DNA of 16,865 nucleotides from NCBI GenBank assembly GCA_002419505.1, contig DIGF01000001.1, forward strand, positions 1-16,865, given 5' to 3'. The stretch is from Caryophanales bacterium UBA5729. Lineage in GTDB: Bacteria > Bacillota_I > Bacilli_A > Izemoplasmatales > Hujiaoplasmataceae. Below are positions 13,458 to 16,865 of the stretch, piece after piece; position 1 is the first letter of the stretch, and each line of letters starts with the position of its first letter. Both the position numbers and the translations under genes were made by a program. Below the pieces are notes generated by a model. It worked only from the letters and a program-made list of their open reading frames with translations. It was not told the DNA's origin and made no database searches.

Positions 13458-15566
13458 ATGGTTAGAAAAATAGTTATGGAAAATCTCACTTGCTCTAACT
13501 GTATTGCTAAGGTTGAAAGAAGAACATCTAGGCTAACTTATGTTAATTCTGCTTCTTTCAATTATGCCAATCAGATTTTATTGGTGGATTTTAAAGATGA
13601 TTATGATGAAGATAAAGCATTAAAAGAAATAAAAGGCATCGTTGATGTCTTAGAAGATAATATTATAACTCATTATTATGAAAATAAAGTTGAAGTTAAA
13701 AAAACTAACTTCTTTTTAGAGTATCGCTTCGTTCTTTTTGGTATGTTGTTAATTCTTTACACTTTTTCAGCGTTTAGGATAGTTCCTGTAATTAATAATA
13801 TCTTTGGCACATCATTTTCACCGCTAAACGATTTGTCCAAAACAATTTTATATTGGATTGGTTATGTATTCTTAATATCCAAACTCTTAATCCTTCAAGT
13901 TAAAGGAATTAAGAATTTTAATATTTTTAACGAAAACACATTGATGATTATCGCAACTTTTGCGGCTATGCTAATTGGTAAATACGAAGAAAGTATTGCA
14001 GTTGTTATTCTATATTCGTTTGGAGAATATCTACAAAATCGGGCAGTACAAAAATCAAAGATTGAGGTTTCAGCTTTAGTCGACTTAAAAGTTGAATATG
14101 CAAATGTTCTAGTAGATGGAAAAGTAGTCATTAAAGATCCGATGCAAGTAAAAGTCGGCGATATTGTTGTAGTGAAAAACGGTGAAAGAATTCCTATGGA
14201 CGGAAAAATCGTTATGGGTTCTACTTCGTTGAACACCGCTGAGTTAACAGGGGAATCAAAATTAAGAACTGTTCATGTCGGAAGTGAAGTTTTATCCGGA
14301 AACATAAATGTTGGTGATGTAATTAACATTCAAGTTACTCAAGAATATCAAAATTCGACACTTGCTAAAATAATTGATTTAATTGAGAACGCAACCAATA
14401 AAAAATCTAAACGAGAGTTGTTCATTACTAAATTCGCTAAAGTATATACTCCAATCGTAGTTGGTTTAGCAGGATTGTTAATCGTCTATGGATTAATTTT
14501 TGACATTCAGGCTATTGATGATTACATTTATCGCGCAGCTATTTTCCTAGTAATATCATGTCCTTGTTCTTTAGTGTTATCAGTGCCGTTATCTTATTAC
14601 GCAGGAATTGGAACTGCCGCCAAAAATGGTATTTTATTTAAAGGCTCAACATTTTTACACGCAATAACAGAAGTTGAAACTATCGCTTTAGATAAAACCG
14701 GAACCCTAACCTATGGTGATTTCTTTGTTAAAGAGTATAGCAATATGGAAACCTTGATGTTAGCGGCTTCAATTGAGAAATTTTCAAATCATCCAATCGC
14801 AAAAGCCATTGTAGAATATAATAATCTCCCTACTTATAAAGTAACCAATGTCAAAGAGATACCTGGTTATGGAATTAGTGGCGAAGTAGAAGGAAAAGTA
14901 TTGTTAGCTGGCAGCAAAAAATTCTTAGCCAACAATAACATCGAAGTTGATAGCGAAAAATTACCAATTGGTTCTTACACTTTCGTCGCACTAAACAACG
15001 AATATATCGGTCATATAATCGTTAAAGATGAGCTAAAAGAAACTTCGATGCAAACTGTTAGAGACTTCACTAAAGAATATGATACGGTAATGTTAACTGG
15101 CGACAACGAAAACTCTGCTAGGGATATCGCTTTACAATTAGGAGGAATTGAGTATTATTCAGAACTCCTACCGGAAGAAAAACTCGCAAAATTTAATGAT
15201 ATTAGAACAAATTCGGTTTCATTATATGTCGGTGATGGTATTAACGACGCTCCTTTACTTAAAAACGCTGATATTGGTGTTTCTTTGGGAAGCGCAACTG
15301 ATTTAGCTATTGAAGTGAGTGACGTTATCATAATTAATAATGATATTAGATTATTGGATAAAGCAATTAGGATCGCAAAGAAGACTCGGAGATTATCAGC
15401 AGAAAACATTGTTTTTTCTTTAACTGTCAAGATTATCTTCTTAGTGATGTCAGCTTTAGGTTTAATGTGGATGTGGTTATCGATTTTCGCCGATGTTGGT
15501 GTCGCAATTCTCTGCGTTTTAAACGCTTTAAGAGTTATATATCAAAAGAAATATCTCGTAAAATAA
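13458..15566 (+). CDS. P1B-type heavy-metal ATPase (CadA/ZntA-like, Zn/Cd/Pb export)
   Basis: Membrane pump driven by ATP, predicted to export Zn2+, Cd2+ or Pb2+. The 702-residue product has one N-terminal metal-binding domain with TCSNC (C12, C15) and about eight membrane segments: near 91-107, 128-146, 160-173, 177-191, 331-348, 357-381, 651-673 and 674-694. It has the actuator TGES (264-267), CPC in the sixth segment (368-370), the phosphorylated D412 in DKTGT, the SNHP nucleotide-domain motif (443-446), TGDN (547-550) and GDGINDAP (592-599). K658 and D679 (FADVG) in the last two membrane segments match the P1B-2 divalent-metal subgroup rather than copper pumps. All catalytic motifs are intact. 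It is the only plus-strand gene and is monocistronic, with no ArsR- or MerR-type regulator beside it. Confidence 0.94.
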   Translation: MVRKIVMENLTCSNCIAKVERRTSRLTYVNSASFNYANQILLVDFKDDYDEDKALKEIKGIVDVLEDNIITHYYENKVEVKKTNFFLEYRFVLFGMLLILYTFSAFRIVPVINNIFGTSFSPLNDLSKTILYWIGYVFLISKLLILQVKGIKNFNIFNENTLMIIATFAAMLIGKYEESIAVVILYSFGEYLQNRAVQKSKIEVSALVDLKVEYANVLVDGKVVIKDPMQVKVGDIVVVKNGERIPMDGKIVMGSTSLNTAELTGESKLRTVHVGSEVLSGNINVGDVINIQVTQEYQNSTLAKIIDLIENATNKKSKRELFITKFAKVYTPIVVGLAGLLIVYGLIFDIQAIDDYIYRAAIFLVISCPCSLVLSVPLSYYAGIGTAAKNGILFKGSTFLHAITEVETIALDKTGTLTYGDFFVKEYSNMETLMLAASIEKFSNHPIAKAIVEYNNLPTYKVTNVKEIPGYGISGEVEGKVLLAGSKKFLANNNIEVDSEKLPIGSYTFVALNNEYIGHIIVKDELKETSMQTVRDFTKEYDTVMLTGDNENSARDIALQLGGIEYYSELLPEEKLAKFNDIRTNSVSLYVGDGINDAPLLKNADIGVSLGSATDLAIEVSDVIIINNDIRLLDKAIRIAKKTRRLSAENIVFSLTVKIIFLVMSALGLMWMWLSIFADVGVAILCVLNALRVIYQKKYLVK

Positions 15567-15577
15567 ATTATAAAAAA

Positions 15578-15606
15578 AACTTCTGCTGAGCAGGAGTTCT
15601 TTTTTT
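15578..15606. terminator. Bidirectional Rho-independent terminator between the ATPase gene and tyrS
   Basis: A 9-pair stem (15578-15586 with 15590-15598, one G-U pair on the plus strand) has a 3-base loop and is flanked by T7 on the right (15600-15606) and A8 on the left (15572-15579, the last two in the stem). It can therefore terminate both convergent transcripts. The T run overlaps the tyrS stop codon (15607-15605). Confidence 0.9.
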
Positions 15607-16843
15607 ATAAAAATCTTATGACACCATATTTCTTCTTACCTTTTCTTAAAATGGTGTATTTTTTAAATAATGCAGCAGTTTTTAATATCATGAATAGAGG
15701 GTCTGATATTTTTTCGCCATTAATTGTAATTGCGTTGCTAGTAATCAATTCTCTCGCTTGACGCTTCGAAGACGCTAATTTTAATTCGATAATAGCATCG
15801 ACAATATTTATTTCATCATTTACATCAACAGAATCTAAATTAGCGAATCCCATTTCAATTTCATCAATGTCGAGATCACTCACATCACCACTAAAAAGTG
15901 CATTAGTCACTTTTATCGCTTTCTTTAGCTCATTTTCACCATGAACTAGTCTAGTGATTTCCTCGGCTAGCTTTTTTTGAGCTAAGCGTTGTTCAGGTTG
16001 CTCTAAAAGAGATTTCTCAATATCTTCAATTTCAAATTTTTCTAGAAAAGTAAATTGTTTTAATCGATTTATGACATCTTGATCTGCCGTGTTGATCCAG
16101 TATTGGTAAAATTCATAAACAGAAGTTTTATTTTTATCTAGCCAGACCGCTCCTGATTCTGTTTTTCCGAATTTAGTGCCGTCAGCTTTCGTCACCAAAG
16201 GAAAAGTTAAACCATAAACTTTAGCTTCAATGCTATGGATTTTTCTTATCAGCTCCATCCCGGCGGTAATATTACCCCACTGATCTTGGCCACCGATTTG
16301 TAAGACACAATTATGATTCTTATACAAATATTCATAATCCCACGCTTGGATAATCTGATATGAAAATTCAGTGAAAGATATTCCGCTTTCAATTCTTGAT
16401 TTAACTGAATCTTTACTCATCATGTAGGCAACATTAAAATGCTTTCCGATATCTCTAAGGAATTCAATGGCATTCAACGAAGACAGCCAATCATAGTTGT
16501 TAACTATTAAGGCATTAGGAAGAATATGCTTTGCTTGTTTTGCGATTCCTTGAGCATTCTTCAACGACTCTTCGATTGTCAATAATTTTCTTTCCTGACT
16601 TTTAAAACTTGGATCTCCAATAAGCCCGGTTCCGCCACCGATTACTAAAATCGGTTTATGACCGTAGTCTTCTAATCTCCTAGCAACTAAATAGGCTAAA
16701 AGGTGTCCAATATGCAAACTATCAGCAGTCGGATCTGCACCGAGATAGAAAGTTAATTTCTCTTGATTCAATTTTTCGTTTAATTCTTCATCTGTTTGTT
16801 GGTAGAGGAGCCCTCTCCATTTTAAATCTTCATATAAGTTCAT
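15605..16843 (-). CDS. tyrS: Tyrosyl-tRNA synthetase (class I)
   Basis: Charges tRNA-Tyr with tyrosine. The 412-residue product shows the HIGH motif at 44-47 (DSLHIGHL), the tyrosine-pocket segment FYLGADPTADS (32-42), GGQDQWGN (184-191) and the KMSKS-equivalent KFGKT (224-228). A C-terminal S4-type RNA-binding domain lies at about 346-408 (SSKRQARELI, then INGEKISD). The start MNLYEDLKWRGL matches the usual bacterial beginning. Only a weak purine stretch, not a clear Shine-Dalgarno, precedes the ATG, unlike the neighbouring genes. Whether a T-box precedes it cannot be judged, because only 22 upstream bases are present. Confidence 0.97.
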   Translation of the reverse strand: MNLYEDLKWRGLLYQQTDEELNEKLNQEKLTFYLGADPTADSLHIGHLLAYLVARRLEDYGHKPILVIGGGTGLIGDPSFKSQERKLLTIEESLKNAQGIAKQAKHILPNALIVNNYDWLSSLNAIEFLRDIGKHFNVAYMMSKDSVKSRIESGISFTEFSYQIIQAWDYEYLYKNHNCVLQIGGQDQWGNITAGMELIRKIHSIEAKVYGLTFPLVTKADGTKFGKTESGAVWLDKNKTSVYEFYQYWINTADQDVINRLKQFTFLEKFEIEDIEKSLLEQPEQRLAQKKLAEEITRLVHGENELKKAIKVTNALFSGDVSDLDIDEIEMGFANLDSVDVNDEINIVDAIIELKLASSKRQARELITSNAITINGEKISDPLFMILKTAALFKKYTILRKGKKKYGVIRFL

Positions 16844-16865
16844 TTTTTTCTTGTATACTCATAAC

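Noticed and set aside
13895..14236. Minus-strand ORF inside the ATPase gene, and similar antisense ORFs such as 15155-15430 and 1838-2038
   Set aside because: Shadow frames of conserved genes with low-complexity or serine/threonine-rich translations, and no independent support.
1..16865. TGA read as tryptophan (Mycoplasma-type code)
   Set aside because: dnaI and the ECF gene end at TGA, with the next gene or promoter positioned accordingly, and conserved tryptophans are TGG.
1..16865. Insertion sequences, prophage, CRISPR arrays, defence systems, tRNA or rRNA genes
   Set aside because: No transposase, integrase, repeat array or tRNA-like fold was seen. The intergenic regions are short and accounted for by promoters, hairpins and the T-box.

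Overview
The window looks like ordinary chromosomal housekeeping DNA from a low-GC, AT-rich Gram-positive-derived bacterium (Bacillota/Mycoplasmatota). The gene order polA-mutM-coaE-(small gene)-dnaB-dnaI-thrS and the pepV/trmB/M42-peptidase grouping resemble the Bacillus subtilis neighbourhood. The DnaB/DnaI helicase-loading pair and the tRNA-sensing T-box ahead of thrS are typical of the Bacilli side of the tree. The standard bacterial code fits: dnaI and the ECF transporter gene end in TGA, and tryptophan is encoded by TGG. This excludes a Mycoplasma/Spiroplasma-type code but allows Acholeplasma-, Izemoplasma- or Erysipelotrichia-like organisms. The exact taxon cannot be fixed from this sequence alone.

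Layout from left to right. Positions 1-50 hold a hairpin next to the thrS stop codon. thrS (46-1950, minus) is preceded by a full T-box riboswitch with a Thr (ACC) specifier and its own promoter, whose -35 box overlaps the dnaI stop codon. Further right on the minus strand is a tightly packed replication/repair run, transcribed right to left: polA, mutM, coaE, an unrecognised 121-residue protein gene, dnaB, dnaI. The gaps there are 1-12 bases, or small overlaps. Upstream of polA, after a 76-base spacer with a hairpin and a candidate promoter, lies another minus-strand run: pepV, trmB, an M42 aminopeptidase, an ECF-type membrane protein (probably the pantothenate S component) and coaX. A 150-base divergent promoter region (13308-13457) separates pepV from the only plus-strand gene, a Zn/Cd/Pb-type P1B ATPase. 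That gene converges on tyrS across a bidirectional terminator. tyrS starts 22 bases from the right edge.

How the genes connect. PolA (with the 5' nuclease) and MutM serve gap filling and oxidised-base repair, and DnaB and DnaI load the replicative helicase. The ECF S component, CoaX and CoaE cover import of pantothenate, its phosphorylation and the last step of coenzyme A synthesis; the middle steps are not here. The M42 aminopeptidase and PepV are cytosolic peptide-recycling enzymes. ThrRS and TyrRS supply aminoacyl-tRNA, and TrmB modifies tRNA.

No mobile element, CRISPR array, defence system, tRNA or rRNA gene was found, and no gene-free stretch exceeds 300 bases. The least explained item is the small protein gene between coaE and dnaB, at the place where Bacillus carries nrdR. 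I found no evidence for a novel multi-gene system.
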